DNA from: Eopsaltria australis | Taxonomy: Eukaryota > Chordata > Aves > Passeriformes > Petroicidae | Length of the DNA stretch: 64,000 nt | Direction of reading: 5' to 3' | NCBI GenBank assembly: GCA_034509425.1 | Contig: JAVTVJ010001123.1 | Coordinates: 141,232 to 205,231 of the forward strand | Shown: one piece after another, positions 1 through 11,490 of the stretch | How positions within the stretch are numbered: position 1 is the first letter of the stretch | How the letters are laid out: each line of letters starts with the position of its first letter | Made by a program: the position numbers and the translations under genes | The notes under the pieces: generated by a model | Told to the model about the DNA's origin: nothing | Databases searched by the model: none | Seen by the model: the letters and a program-made list of their open reading frames with translations, nothing else

Positions 1-1428
1 GTACCCTTGCAGGGTGCGATTTGGTGTGCATACATGTACCTTGGAAGCTGGAGGATTTTCAAGATGTAATTAAGACCAATGAATCCCTCCAGCTAGCTCT
101 AGACAGCTATACCGGTCAAATTAGTGGTCACAAGTTAAAACATCCACTTTTTAATACTGACTTCCATTTGGCTCCAAAATTTCTTCTTAGCAGAACACCA
201 ATAAAAGACGCTCTTACAATTTTTACTGACGGCTCCGGAGCCTCTCACAAGTCAGTCTCGACTTGGAAGGATCCAAGGACTCTGAAATGGGACTCTGATG
301 TCCGTGTAGTAGAAGGATCCCCACAGATTGCTGAGCTAGCCGCCGTCGTGAGTGTTTGAGAGGTTCTCAGAACCTCTGAATTTGGTCACTGATTTGGCAT
401 ATGTAGCCGGTATAGTCCTCAGAGCTGAGCATGCCCTTTTGAAAGAAGTTGCCAACCCGAGGTTGTTTAGCTTGCTCTCGAGACTGGTTTACCTGTTGTC
501 CCATCGAGAGCAGCCATATCACGTTATGCACACAAGAGCACACACTGACTTGCCAGGCTTTCTTGCTGAGAGCAATAGAAGGGCTGATGCCTTGGCCATG
601 GCCGTGCTCATGGCCAACACGCCAGACATCTTTAACCAAGCCAAACTCTCTCATCAGTTCTTCCATCAAAACGCTCCTGCCCTCCGGAGAATGTTCCATC
701 TTCCTCTAGAGCAGGCACGAGCAATCGTGGCAACATGTCCTTCTTGCCAAAGGTACCAAATCCCCTCGCTCCACCCTGGGGTCAATCCACGCGGATTAGA
801 GAGCTGCCAAGTGTGGCAGACCGATGTTACACATTTCGCCCCCTTTGGCAAACAAAAGTACATTCATGTCTCTGTTGACACATTCTCTGGTGCAGTGTAC
901 GCCTCTGTACACACCGGAGAAAAATCCAAAGACGTGACCAGGCACTGGTCAATGGCGTTCTCAGTATTAGGCTCCCCTAAAGAAATTAAAACAGATAACA
1001 GACCAGCATACAGGTCAAAAAAGGTACAGGAATTTCTGCAACAGTGGGGAATCAAACACCTCACGGGCATACCCCACTCCCCCACAGGCCAAGCAATTGT
1101 CGAAAGAACACACCAAGATATAAAACGGATCCTTGAACAGCAATGGGGAGAAACAGAAGGACAGACGCCCATTGAGCGCCTCTGTAGAGCTCTTTTTACC
1201 CTCAACTTTTAAAATTGCTCAGCAAAAGAGCCCATTCCCCCCGTGTTTTGGCACTTCACTAATTCAACCCAGGCCAAATTAAGGGAACAACCGCTGGTGC
1301 TCTTCAAGGACCCGCAAAGTAGACAAAAGGTGGGACCAGTTTGACTCATCGTGTGGGGGAGGGGATATGCTTGTGTTTCCACTCCAGAGGGACCGCGCTG
1401 GATCCCAAGCCGAGACATCAAGGCGTAG
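1..1428 (+). pseudogene. pol: ERV copy 1: decayed pol 3' part (RNase H and integrase)
   Basis: This is the 3' part of a retroviral pol gene that enters the window already open. The first frame (21-359) carries an RNase H start with TDGSG and a downstream AELAAVV glutamate. The next frame (352-1212) continues with TDLAYVAG and an NRRADAL segment, so the four RNase H acidic positions are spread over two frames. Integrase follows in the second frame: H101, H105, C129 and C132 form the HHCC zinc site. The catalytic acids are D158 (QTDVTH), D215 (KTDNRP) and E251 (IVERTH), with exactly 35 residues between the last two. After an in-frame TAA at 1210-1212 the same frame reads on through a C-terminal domain (LVLFKDP, LIVWGRGYA, PRWIPSRDIKA), crosses a TGA at 1342-1344 and ends at TAG 1426-1428. 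The damage seen is a frame change near 350, two nonsense codons, and arginine where TDN is usually followed by glycine. It cannot encode an active enzyme. The similarity class is avian alpha/beta-like (class II). Confidence 0.9.
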
Positions 1429-1778
1429 GGAGAGCACCCACCAGAACAGACCCGGATGACTTTACCAACAGTCGCTGCTCCACAGAGATCAGCGTGGAAG
1501 AGAGGAGAAAGAAGACTCCAGACTCCGACAGCGATCAAGAAGATGAAGGAGAACGAGAGGAGATCAACTATATACAAAGAAGAGACTTTCAGACTTACTG
1601 CCTATACCCAGCTCGTAAGAGTTTCCCCTCCGAGTAACCAGATCCTTTCGTCCTCAGCGAGACCTTTCTTTTTGATACCTTCCCCGTAGACTCTCCCCAA
1701 ACCTGCCCCATGTACCTCCCAGACCCCAACCTCCCGTACCCTGATCATCCCCAGTCTTGTAGAGAGACAATGTTTTAA
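1429..1778 (+). pseudogene. ERV copy 1: env-leader-like remnant, env body missing
   Basis: From about 1440 the sequence matches the segment that follows truncated gag in ERV copies 2 and 3 (60868 and about 63675 onward), so it marks the start of the shared 3' region. One open frame (1456-1689) is rich in Arg, Lys and Ser, and a related frame in copy 2 looks like a basic env leader. Copy 1 has roughly 110 bases here (about 1545-1655) that copies 2 and 3 lack. No surface or transmembrane ectodomain of Env can be found between this segment and the anchor remnant beginning at 1779, so env is almost entirely deleted. The leader interpretation is inferred from position and basic composition. Confidence 0.55.
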
Positions 1779-1937
1779 CAATGTTTGTTTGTTTTGTTGC
1801 AGATTTTAAAGACTTTGCTTTGGATTTTAGTTATTATCTTCATTGTGTTAAGCTTCCTTGGATGTTTTAAAACCTTCATAATTTCTTTTAGTAACAAGTC
1901 ACTTTCTTTAAGTAAAAAAAAACAGGGGGAGATGTAG
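1779..1937 (+). pseudogene. ERV copy 1: Env membrane-anchor and tail remnant
   Basis: A 52-codon open stretch follows a TAA at 1776-1778. It encodes a strongly hydrophobic run of about 20 residues (LLWILVIIFIVLSFLGCF) followed by a Ser/Lys-rich tail that ends GEM. Its stop codon TAG at 1935-1937 lies just inside the 3' LTR, as retroviral env stops sometimes do. A polypyrimidine stretch and a CAG at 1800-1802 precede the hydrophobic run and look like a splice acceptor. The same segment in copy 2 has a TAG at 61156-61158 in place of the Trp codon. I read it as the C-terminal anchor of a lost Env. No start codon or ectodomain is attached. Confidence 0.6.
1914..1932 (+). other. Polypurine tract of ERV copy 1
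   Basis: An A-rich run followed by CAGGGGGAGA directly abuts the TG that starts the LTR. This is the position and composition expected for the plus-strand priming tract of a retrovirus. The equivalent tract in copy 2 is 61249-61265. Confidence 0.8.
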
Positions 1938-2526
1938 CGGTGGTTCTGAACCAGGAAGGACGAGGACTTCTGGTGGCATGTTCCACAGACAGAGAGTTTC
2001 CCCCCCAAAATTGCCAGAGACAGTGGTTTGGACCACCAAGCCACGAACCCCAAGTTCCTGCTGTTGGTTCCTTGATTTGTCTGTTATGTATCTCAGTTCT
2101 GGAAAATTCCCTGTTACCCCCTTGTTCATTTGTTGTTCTCTCTACCCCCTCTCCCCTCCCTAAACCTCATTCGACTGCGCATCCTGGACCCTCCCTTGTA
2201 TTGCCCCTGTGCCCTCAGTTTATTGGATGTTATTCCTCCCTTAAATACCCATGGAATGAGCTATTCTGAGCTCTTAGTCCCTGAGCTCCCTTGGGGGTAA
2301 TAAACCTACCGAACTCTCACACTGAGAGTCCTCCTTCTTTGGGTAGCTCTTTGCTATCCTGCCGTGCTCTGAGGGCAACAACTCCTCAGCCCCAAAGCAG
2401 ACTAGCGGAGCCCGTAGTCGGCTCTCCGGGGAAGCCCTATCGATCGGAAATCGAACGGCTCTCCAGGGTCGCGCTAGCGCTCTGCCGCCGGGACCAGAGC
2501 GGGATTTAGAAGCAGGGAACGCAACA
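1933..2526 (+). repeat. 3' LTR of ERV copy 1 (LTR1, 594 bp)
   Basis: The LTR starts TGTAGCGG and ends GCAACA. It is closely similar to LTR2 (58508-59099) and LTR3 (61266-61885). Promoter and RNA-end signals are visible: an inverted CCAAT (ATTGG) near 2220, a TATA-like TTAAATA at 2241-2247 and AATAAA at 2299-2304. Unlike the other two it is followed by host DNA (CTCGAG...) rather than a primer-binding site, so it is the 3' LTR of a provirus running off the left edge. It lacks the 28-base segment present in LTR3. The target duplication cannot be tested because the 5' flank is outside the window. Confidence 0.92.
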
Positions 2527-5500
2527 CTCGAGGGTTCCTCAGGCACTGTGAAGTGGGACAAACAGATGATCAGGACTCAACAGGAGTTTGTTCATCCAAT
2601 AAAGCTGATGGAACAGATCAGGAAACAGGAGACAGGGTAATCTAATATGTTCGGCAGATCTGGAATATACTCTTAGCAGCCAATACCTTTGTGGTTGGGA
2701 GACTGAAGCAATGTAGGTGCAAAAGCAGATGCAGGGGAATCAAACAGCCAAGTTTAAAACCTGTGCTCTCAAGGTTTAAGATTTTTAAGAGCATTTCATC
2801 AAGCCTCTTCCAGATTACAGGCACCACCTATGACTCCTGAGTTTCTGACCCTCCATCGAAGAGAGAGGAAACCACCGGTCATCAAAAACCATTCAGCATG
2901 GTCGTGCTCATTTCTCCACGGTGAAATCTAACCCAACAAAGAGGGAGGAGAGAAAAGGGAGCAATAAAACAGTGCACACTGCCTCTTCCTTACAGCTTTG
3001 GATGAATCAGCTCAAATTCAAAGTACAACACTTTGCACAGGGGAGTGGGGTGCAACACCCACCCTCAGGTATATACATGATACGTATACATGATACATAC
3101 ATACATGATACAACATTTTAACACTTCAAACATACAAGTAAAACAGTGGCACAACTCTGTATACAGTTTCTGAACAACTAGAAATTCTGTTACCAGCCAT
3201 AAGAAAATTTCAATTTCCATGGAGGCCATGAATTCTGTGACTCGATGAACCCTCCACCTTTAAGACACAATTGGATTTTTAAACAACTGAGTGTAGGGGA
3301 AAGAAAATAAATAATAAAACCACCTCTTGCTGCCAACTATTCCATAACCATTTGCAACAAAGGTTTTAAGTCTGTGGCCAGAACCCTGAAGTAGATGAAC
3401 AAGTAACACAGCAGCTCTCCTATCCTCAAAATTTGCTTTGGCAGTTTCTTTGTCCTAAGAAGAGGATTAGCAGTTTTTAAAATAACTTTTGGGACTTGCA
3501 TGGTCTGGGAAATACCAAAAAACCACCAGACTACCCTTTCATATGAATAAGAAAAGCATCTGTTCTGCATTCCAAGTGAAGCAACTTTTTTGACTGCACA
3601 ACCATCAAGATCAAGCAGCCACAACTCCAACCAAGGATCCAGTTCCAACAACTCCACACAGTATGGATGAGACAGGATTTTTTTAAATTAATAATTTTAT
3701 TTTACTATTTTGAGAAAATCTTACTCTCCCCTAGCTGTGAACACTTGCACTTCCACCAGTAAATTAGGAATGAAAAAGCAAGGCATGTATTTGCATAAGA
3801 TGAAAAATAATTCAAGGAATGCATTTCTCAACTGGACAATAATTAGAGGGGGACTTCTCCCCCCAGTGTTGATATTTGGCTCTGCATTTCCACAGCCAAG
3901 AAACAGGCTGTAAGAATTTCAATAGCAACTAGTAAAACAGATCCAGGAGAGCTTAGCAGGCAGCACCATTTGTTCTTCCATGGGAAACTTCACTCTGCAT
4001 GAATGACTCCCAGTCAGTGAGAGCAATTCACAGAGGTGGAACACCTGGCTCCAACAGGAAATTGGAACAGCTGATATTTTCCTCCAGGCAAAATTATTCT
4101 ACCCCCAGTCAGGGGCTTTGCAAATATTCAACAAAGAAGGAAAAAAATGGGGAAAAAAATTAAATAGAAAAACCATATATATTACTTCAATACAAACCCC
4201 TAAGAGTTCCAAGATGTAGCTCTACACTACTACAGCCTGGGGGCTGGACCTTAATCACTGTCGGTTTTTGTAGGTTCAGCCACAGCTCCAGCACAACCAT
4301 GTCGACCAACAGCACAATTTTACCTGTGGGGGCACAATCCCCTTTTCCAATAAATTTCAGAGGGAATACAATGAATACAATGCCCAGCTTGCACTGGGTT
4401 ATGTGCTCAGCTATCCTACGCGGGTGTGCACCCCACTGCTTTCCTGGCAGGTCACCAGCAGAAGCACGGAGCTGCAGTGGTTGACCCAAGTGCCCAACCA
4501 CTACCAAATCCCTGGGGCTCCAAACGCATCTCCAAAGGTGTGGCCAAGGTGGGCTTGTGTGAGGAAGCTCCAACTTCCACTGAGTGCCTCCATGAGGAAC
4601 CTTGCATATTTCTCCCCCAATGGGTGTGGGAACCGAGTACATTCTCATTCCCTGTCTTTCGTAGAAACACTGAAGCCAGCACAGGGCATGATGCTGGTCT
4701 GTAACAGCAAAACCTAGGAAAAAAACCAAATCCACGGGAAGCTGAGATCTGGTGGTATTTTTATTCACTAGTCTGCAGAGAGATCGCTCCTTCCTTCACT
4801 AAATTTATTCAGCTCTCTGTTGGCGTTACCCTGGAGAACTTTTCCCTTACATCTGCAGTGCCCACAGGTTAATCTCCCAGAGCATTTTGTACAGGTTTCC
4901 TCTTTTACAAATTTCAGATTACTTACTAATTTTGACTTTAAAACCTTCTTTCCTCAAAATCTCTTCCTATGCCCTTATCTGATTTTTTTTGCACTGTACT
5001 TTTTCCTTCTTTTCCATCTCAGTCTTCATTCCCTTCTGTTTTTACACAAACATTTTTATTCAGCTTTTTAAAGCTGTGGGTGAGATTCAAATCACAAGCC
5101 CCCATCAGACACATGGGGCCAGCGGCAGAAAACACAGTATCTTTGTAGAACTCATTCTGGAATGACAACCAAATTACACTTAGCAATTCATATCAAACAT
5201 GGTTGGAGGCTCTTTTAGTCTTCCTTTCACAATTCCTTGCCCCAACGTTTGGTACATTAACTTTCACCCTGTTCCAACCTCAGGACCCAAAATGATTGCT
5301 GAAGTAGCAAGAATCTCATGAATGTAAATATTTGCTCCGTGTTAAGTTACCAAGAGAGAATTTCTGCTCAGAGCCTGGAAGCCCAAAAAGAAAGAATAAA
5401 AAGAGGCCAAGAGTTTAAGAAAACTAGAGCCCAGTGTTAAATTCCTTCATTACAGTAAGACACCTGCCTGTTTCTCAGAAGTATAAAATAAAGAGGAGAA

Positions 5501-8500
5501 ACCTCTGACATCCAAGTGATATTGAGATGTCACCCCGCCTTCCAAAAAATTACTGGGACTACTGGGTTCTTTGGACTTTCAGAAATTCGATTCTTTAATA
5601 TCAAGACTGATATAATCCAACAATCTCCATCCAGACTGTCATGATGCCATGTACAGATGTGTATGCTACTTGCACACACTGTATCCAAATACTCCATCCA
5701 AAGGATAGAGGTAGGCTTCCAATAACAAGCTGACATCTAACCAGTGTCAACTTTGGACCCTATGTTAGTGTTTTAGCCATTCATGTTAATTAACCAGCTC
5801 AATGAGTACCAGAAATGAACCATAAAGGTACTACACTTAAAGCAGTGGTTCTGTATACTTCAGCAGAGATTATTCAAATGCTTGAAGAGAGAAAAATGGC
5901 AAATACAATGTTGTAATTGTAATTGATTCATTCAATAGTCCAGCATAAAAATGCTCTCTCCTTGAATATTCATTAAACAAAAGAATTTCTTTGAGGCAGC
6001 ATCAAATTAGATGAATAAAGAATAAAGAACTAGAACAATCTTTCAAAAGGGGACACTTCAGGATTTTAAAATGCAATTCCAGTAAAGTAATTGCTCATGG
6101 TCATGCTGAAATGCATGATGACCTACAATGTTTCAAAACTCCTCACCTCTCACAGCAATGGCCAGTGGTCTACTCTGTCCCTTTTAATACCCTGAAGGTT
6201 CTGTCATCTCAAAAGATGCATTTTTCCTATGACTAACAACAGATTTGAAGATCATTAATTCTACATGGCTCTATTCACTGCTCAATGACTGCTTCTGACC
6301 CAACCTCAAGAGTGCCCTCTAAACAGCTATCAAGACTTCCAACACATTTAAATGTACTTTAGAGACCTACAAAGCTTAAAAATTTAGAAATAGTTATTCT
6401 TGCCTTTAGTAACTCTGAGCTCTCTAGAAAGTCACCAGCATTTAAGACACCAAAGTTGGTGACACTTGACCTATTTCTTCAAGACACAAAACATCCTTCT
6501 CAGGCTGTTGGTGCCCAACACAAGTACAGAGAGGGACCAACAATGGCCATTCTGATCAGCCTCTTGGTGATGCTGTGTGACTGTAAAGCCAGATTTACTA
6601 GCCTCACCACTAATACTCATTACATCATTCAGGCAGAACCAAACTTCCTAACAAAGGGGAAAAATCCCATTTTAGCACTCATGCAACTTTTTTATGCTAA
6701 GGGTTAACTGTGAAAGAGCTGTTGGCTTTCAGAGTTCATAACCACAAAATTAATTATACTAAGAGGGAGAGAAGAAAGACTGAGGGACAGAAGTATCTGA
6801 AAGGTTATTCAAACAGCCTGGCTTCAAAGGAATTTCATCCCTCTATTAATGGAGGGACTATAGATGAGGAGTTGATGAACTCACTTTGCCAAGCTCCTCA
6901 AGGATCCTGCAGGGAGTCCTGCATGAGATGACTGAGATTATGCTATGTCAACAACCTCAGCCTTCCACCTCAATTCTTCACCTAGCCCTCTCACAGCAGT
7001 TGAATCACTGGCTTTCTGTCCCACACAAGGGTCTTAACCCTGGGCAAATAGCAAGAAAAGTGCAACCCAGAAAATAAGGAAGCAGGCAATACCAATAAAC
7101 TCTTTCACAGAAAGACAAAAATAGCAACAAAAGTCAGTGAAACCAGAACAAAAGGCAGGGAAAACAGCATTTTGTGAGGTAGTGGTCAGGGACCACAGAA
7201 GCAATGTGCTTTAAATAATGCCACTTAACAAGTTAACCCTGAGAAGCCAGGCCACAACTGCAGACCTGGGTATTTCTCATCGAAGGACATGGTGATCACT
7301 GCCAGAAAAAGCAATGGCCACAGCACCAAGGGAGCGTAAGGCTGTCACTCCAATCAGCATCACAGGCAGGGACACCATGCACCAGCACATCTTCTCTGCA
7401 CAGGCTGGCACAGCACTTGCCTGGCATCCAGGTAAAGCAAACACTTGGTATTGAAGAATCAGGAACTCCCAACAACAGACAGCACAGATAGAATGAACAG
7501 CCACAAACTGTGAAATAAAATCCAAAGACCCATAAAATTTTAAGATATTTCAAAATGTCAAATGCAAATCTAGTTATACTAACCCTTGCTTTTAGGAGCT
7601 GGCTGGGAACGGGAGGGAGGAGAGTAGAGGGAGGTACACAAAAGTGTGCCTCACTTTTGTTCCACCAACAAACGCATCTCAAATTTCACCACTCATAACC
7701 TCCGAACCAGCCAGAGTTCCATGTTGTGACTTGACTGCCTCTCAAATGCTCCAGAGAATGCAACACTGAGCTGCAGATATCTATTTTCAATTTCAAATGA
7801 ATTTTCACCATGGAGGTCTGGGGTCCTGTGCTTGGGGGTGCCAAGCTCAGTTCTCAGTGGGGAGTTCAAAGGGGTTGGCAAAGGACAAAAAAAATGAGAG
7901 CCCTGAGAGCTGGTGACGTGCATGCAGCATGGCTCGAGAGCTGTCACATCATGGAAAGGAGTTCAACAGTAGTCCCTCCTATTTTCCCTCTCCCCTCCCT
8001 CACTCATGCCCAAGTCCATCTTAGCTCAGGCTATCTCATATCCTCTGTTTCCACATCTGAGAAGCATATGAAATCACTTTTTTTTTTTTTTACTTAAAAG
8101 GAACTTCCAGCTAGTTCAGAGAATTTGGAACTAGTGATACATTTTCAAGAGTACCAATATTCATCATTATGTAAGAATTGCAAGTCATTGTTGGTCTCCT
8201 GAGTGAAAACACCAAATTTCACATTAAAGTTTGATAATGCCAACACAAATGGATACCAGTAGTTATTACTGCTTTACATCTGCCACTGTTCACTGTACTT
8301 AAACAAGTTAACATCTATACAATCAGTGGCTCAGATGAGGACCATCATCACTATGATTCTACTGTTTTTGTTGTTTTGAATATAATATTCTCTCTTGCAC
8401 ACTCCAAGTCCAAATACACTCTGCAGTATCAACCTCGTTCTACATTATCACCTCAGCCAACATTGGGAGTTGGGGAGACACCCACAAGAATTGTGTTGGT

Positions 8501-10240
8501 CAGTATTTCCGTGGCATTAGTACACCACACTGTATTTCCTTAACTGTCCACCCCGTCTTTCTTCCCTGCCTCTGTGGAAGATACCTGACAGGCCTTAGAT
8601 CTGCACATTCAGCAAGAGGCAGAGGTCCTCTGGAAAGAGAAAGTCCTGGCTTCACATTCAGCAAGAGTTTTACACATACATTTAAATGCAATTTGCTGAG
8701 CCAAATGAGACTGGACAACAGCAATTCCACCTCCATTCAAGAATGATTCCAGCCAGGACTATGCAAGCAGGGCACATCAGATCAAAGCCACAAGAGCAAG
8801 CAAACTCTACAGATTTCCCTTAGAACACCACACTCTGAGTGCCCCGACTCTGAAAACAGGAATAAAGCTCACTGAAGAGCATCAACCACACTCAGGAAAA
8901 TCACAAACACACACATACAGAGGGTTTCGTATTGCATCAATCTACAAGCAACTGGCATGGCAATTGCATATTGCTTGTATTGCAATTTACAAGCAACTGA
9001 CTCAAGAACCCTGTCTCCTTCACTAACAGAGCAGGAGGCTGCCAACACCAGCATTTCAACTACTCCATGTGGGAGGACCAGCCTCTAAAAATTAATGTAC
9101 TGAAGATTGGTACCCAAGGAGTTCAGGAGATGCCAGAAGTCAGATTGTCTGAATATCTCTGGAACCAGGGCAGATGGGGAACTTCAGCAGCTCTGCAACT
9201 CACCATAAGCTTTCCTAGGTTGATCCAGTCTTTACCTACCCAAGAAGCAGGGCAGAAAACTTCCACTTTTTAAAAATAATAATTTGTTTCTTCAAAAGAA
9301 GGGCCTCCTTGATACTCAATCTCACTTTTATAATTTTTCTTTAGCTTTATTAAGGTAAGAACACATACAATATAAAGAACTGGGTCACAAGTGAGCTAAA
9401 TCAGGAACAACCCAGCTTGCTTATTTCAGGGGATATTATAGACACAGCTCTGCTAGATGGAGTATGAACTCTAAAACGTCCTCCTAGCATTGTGAAAAAC
9501 AGCTTTCTATGAAAAATAAACTTCTAAAGAATGCAAGAATATTTTTATCAATGTATTGGTCGCCATACATGAGCCCTTTCCATTCTGCATACTTCTCAAC
9601 AAAACCAATTCTGGTCATTAACAATTGCCAATAGTCTCTCCCACTCCTTGGTGCCGCTGTGTATCAGGCACTCCAAGATCCTTTTATGTTGCAGAGCTAT
9701 TTTCCTTTGTGTTAAAATTCCCTAAAGCTTGCAATGGAACTAAGGTAGAGTATATCCCTTTAACATAGTTAAACCACTCTTAATATTTGGAATGGAAAAT
9801 GTGACATAGGTACTGAGGCTTAAAAAACAGCTACGATGCATGTGGCCAGTTTTCTAAACATGAATCTCATAAGGGGTTTTAGGGCTTCCCCCCCTTCCTT
9901 TTTTTTTTTTTTTTTTCCCCCACGAGAATGCTGGTCTTGCAGAGACAGCCAGCTAAACGCAATAGACTATTATGGTTTAGAGATTTCCAGTTTGCAACTG
10001 GAAATGGTTTACGTTTTGAGTACTAACAGTTCCAAAAGGTATTTTAAAAAAGAGAGAGGGGGGGAAAATCTCAGCATTTCATAAGTGCCTAAATACGGAT
10101 TGGCAGGAAATAAATTTAATCTTCACAGTTAATAACAGTCTTACTGAAATGAGTGTTTAACAGAACTGATTTCGTGTGATTTTAGGAGAACTAAAAATAT
10201 ATTTACACAACTCAGTGCTGCATTTTCTCAAACATGGATT
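2527..10240. other. Non-coding stretch, possibly intron 1 of a minus-strand gene
   Basis: I recognise no exon, RNA gene or intact transposon in this stretch. It is AT-rich, with short simple repeats: three copies of ATACATGATAC at 3073-3111, a 14-base T run at 8078-8091 and an 18-base T run at 9899-9916. The longest open frame (4187-4768, minus, 193 codons) resembles no family I know and its composition gives no clear sign of coding. If the CpG island to the right starts IPPK, this region is its first intron. That is an inference from gene order. Confidence 0.4.
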
Positions 10241-10244
10241 CCCT

Positions 10245-11490
10245 GGCCATTGTGAGACGCGCAGAGACGCCGCGTCCAGGGTGTGTGTGCGGGGACAGCT
10301 CAGGGTGAGCCCGCAGCCGGCGCTTGGGGGGCCGTGGCTAGCGCAGCCAGCGCTGCTGCGGGTCCAGCCCGGGGAGGACGGGCCGGTCCCGCGGGCGATG
10401 GGTTTGCATCGGAACCGCGCCAGCCGCTCGTGGGGAGCAGGGAACGAAAAGAAAAAATCAGTTAAAGAAAGGAAGTTAGTTGAGCGCGCCCCTGGGTCCG
10501 CGAAGGCTGCTCCGCTCCGCTGGGCCCCCGCCTGCCCCCGGCGGGGCGGCCCGAATCCCGGGCTCCCCGCCGAGGGCGCGGGCGGAGCGGGGCCCTGGCG
10601 CCAGCAGAGCCGGCGGGACCCCGCGGGGCAGCGCCCGCCGTCCAGCGAGGGGAGCGGAGGGCAGGGGAGCGGAGAGCAGAGAAGCGGAGGGCGGGGGAGG
10701 AAGACCCTGCACACCTGGAGCGCGGCCGACCCGGGATCCAGCCTCCCCCCGCGCCGCACAGACCCCGCGGCCCGCCGCTCCCCCCGCGGCCCGCCCCGCT
10801 CCGCTCCCTGCCCGGCTCCCCGTGACCGCCGCAGCCGCCACCGAGAACTTGGCTGAGCAGCGCGGGGCTCCCTCGGAGTCACAACGGGGGCGCGGGGGGC
10901 TGGGCGCAGCCTTACCCTCCGACTCCATCTGCTCCCGCCGCCGCGCTCCGGAGCTCCCCCAGCCGCTGCGCGCCGAGCTGGGCCGGGCGCTTACAAAGGC
11001 GGCCGCCGGGCGAGGGGGGTGGGTTTCCTCTCCCTCCCACTGCAGCTGCATCTCGCCATGAGGCGCCGCCAGCGGGACGCGGCGCCCCTGAAGGCGGCGG
11101 AGGCGGGATGCGCCCCGGCCCCGGCCCCGGCCCCGGCCCAGGCGGCAGCAGGACACGCCGGAGGGGCCGCCCCAGCCGCCAGGGGACCAGGTGCTGCTGC
11201 TGGCCCGGGGGCGGCGAGGAAAGGACTCACCCGCCGGGTCTGGCCCCTCCCTAGGACCGGCAGCGGGGGCCAAGGGGAGGGGGAGAACACCCTTTCCTGC
11301 CCCCTTCCCACCCGACCCCGGGGAAGCAGCGCCCGCCGCTTGTATGGCCCCTGGGCAGCGCTACGAGGAGCTCCCGCTGAGCCAGACCCGTCCTGGGCTA
11401 ACCGAGGGCATCCCCCCCAAGTGAACCGCTGGGCTCGGGGTTGCAGCTGCAGGGAGCAAGGGGCGCCCAAGCTCCTCACCACCCGCATGC
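10245..11490. promoter_or_regulatory. CpG island promoter
   Basis: About 1.2 kb is sharply richer in G, C and CpG than the AT-rich DNA on both sides. It has many CCGCCC/GGGCGGG-type boxes, for example around 10780-10810 and 11120-11150. All six frames contain long open stretches of Pro, Ala, Gly and Arg, which is the usual artefact of such composition, so I do not call these frames genes. A CpG island at this position should hold the transcription start of a broadly expressed gene. The best first-exon candidate within it is on the minus strand at 10916-10928. Bidirectional use cannot be excluded. Confidence 0.8.
10916..10928 (-). CDS. Candidate 13-nt first coding exon, possibly IPPK
   Basis: Reading leftward, an ATG at 10928 preceded by GGGAGCAG begins ATG GAG TCG GAG G and runs straight into GTAAGG, a good splice donor. 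The exon would encode Met-Glu-Ser-Glu and the first base of a Gly codon. In human the gene downstream of BICD2 on the same strand is IPPK (inositol-pentakisphosphate 2-kinase), whose protein begins with a short acidic stretch, Gly-Lys-Met-Asp. A split Gly codon here would fit that start. No second exon was found down to position 1, so the identity rests on gene order and a very short match. The alternative is an untranslated or unrelated first exon inside the island. Confidence 0.3.
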
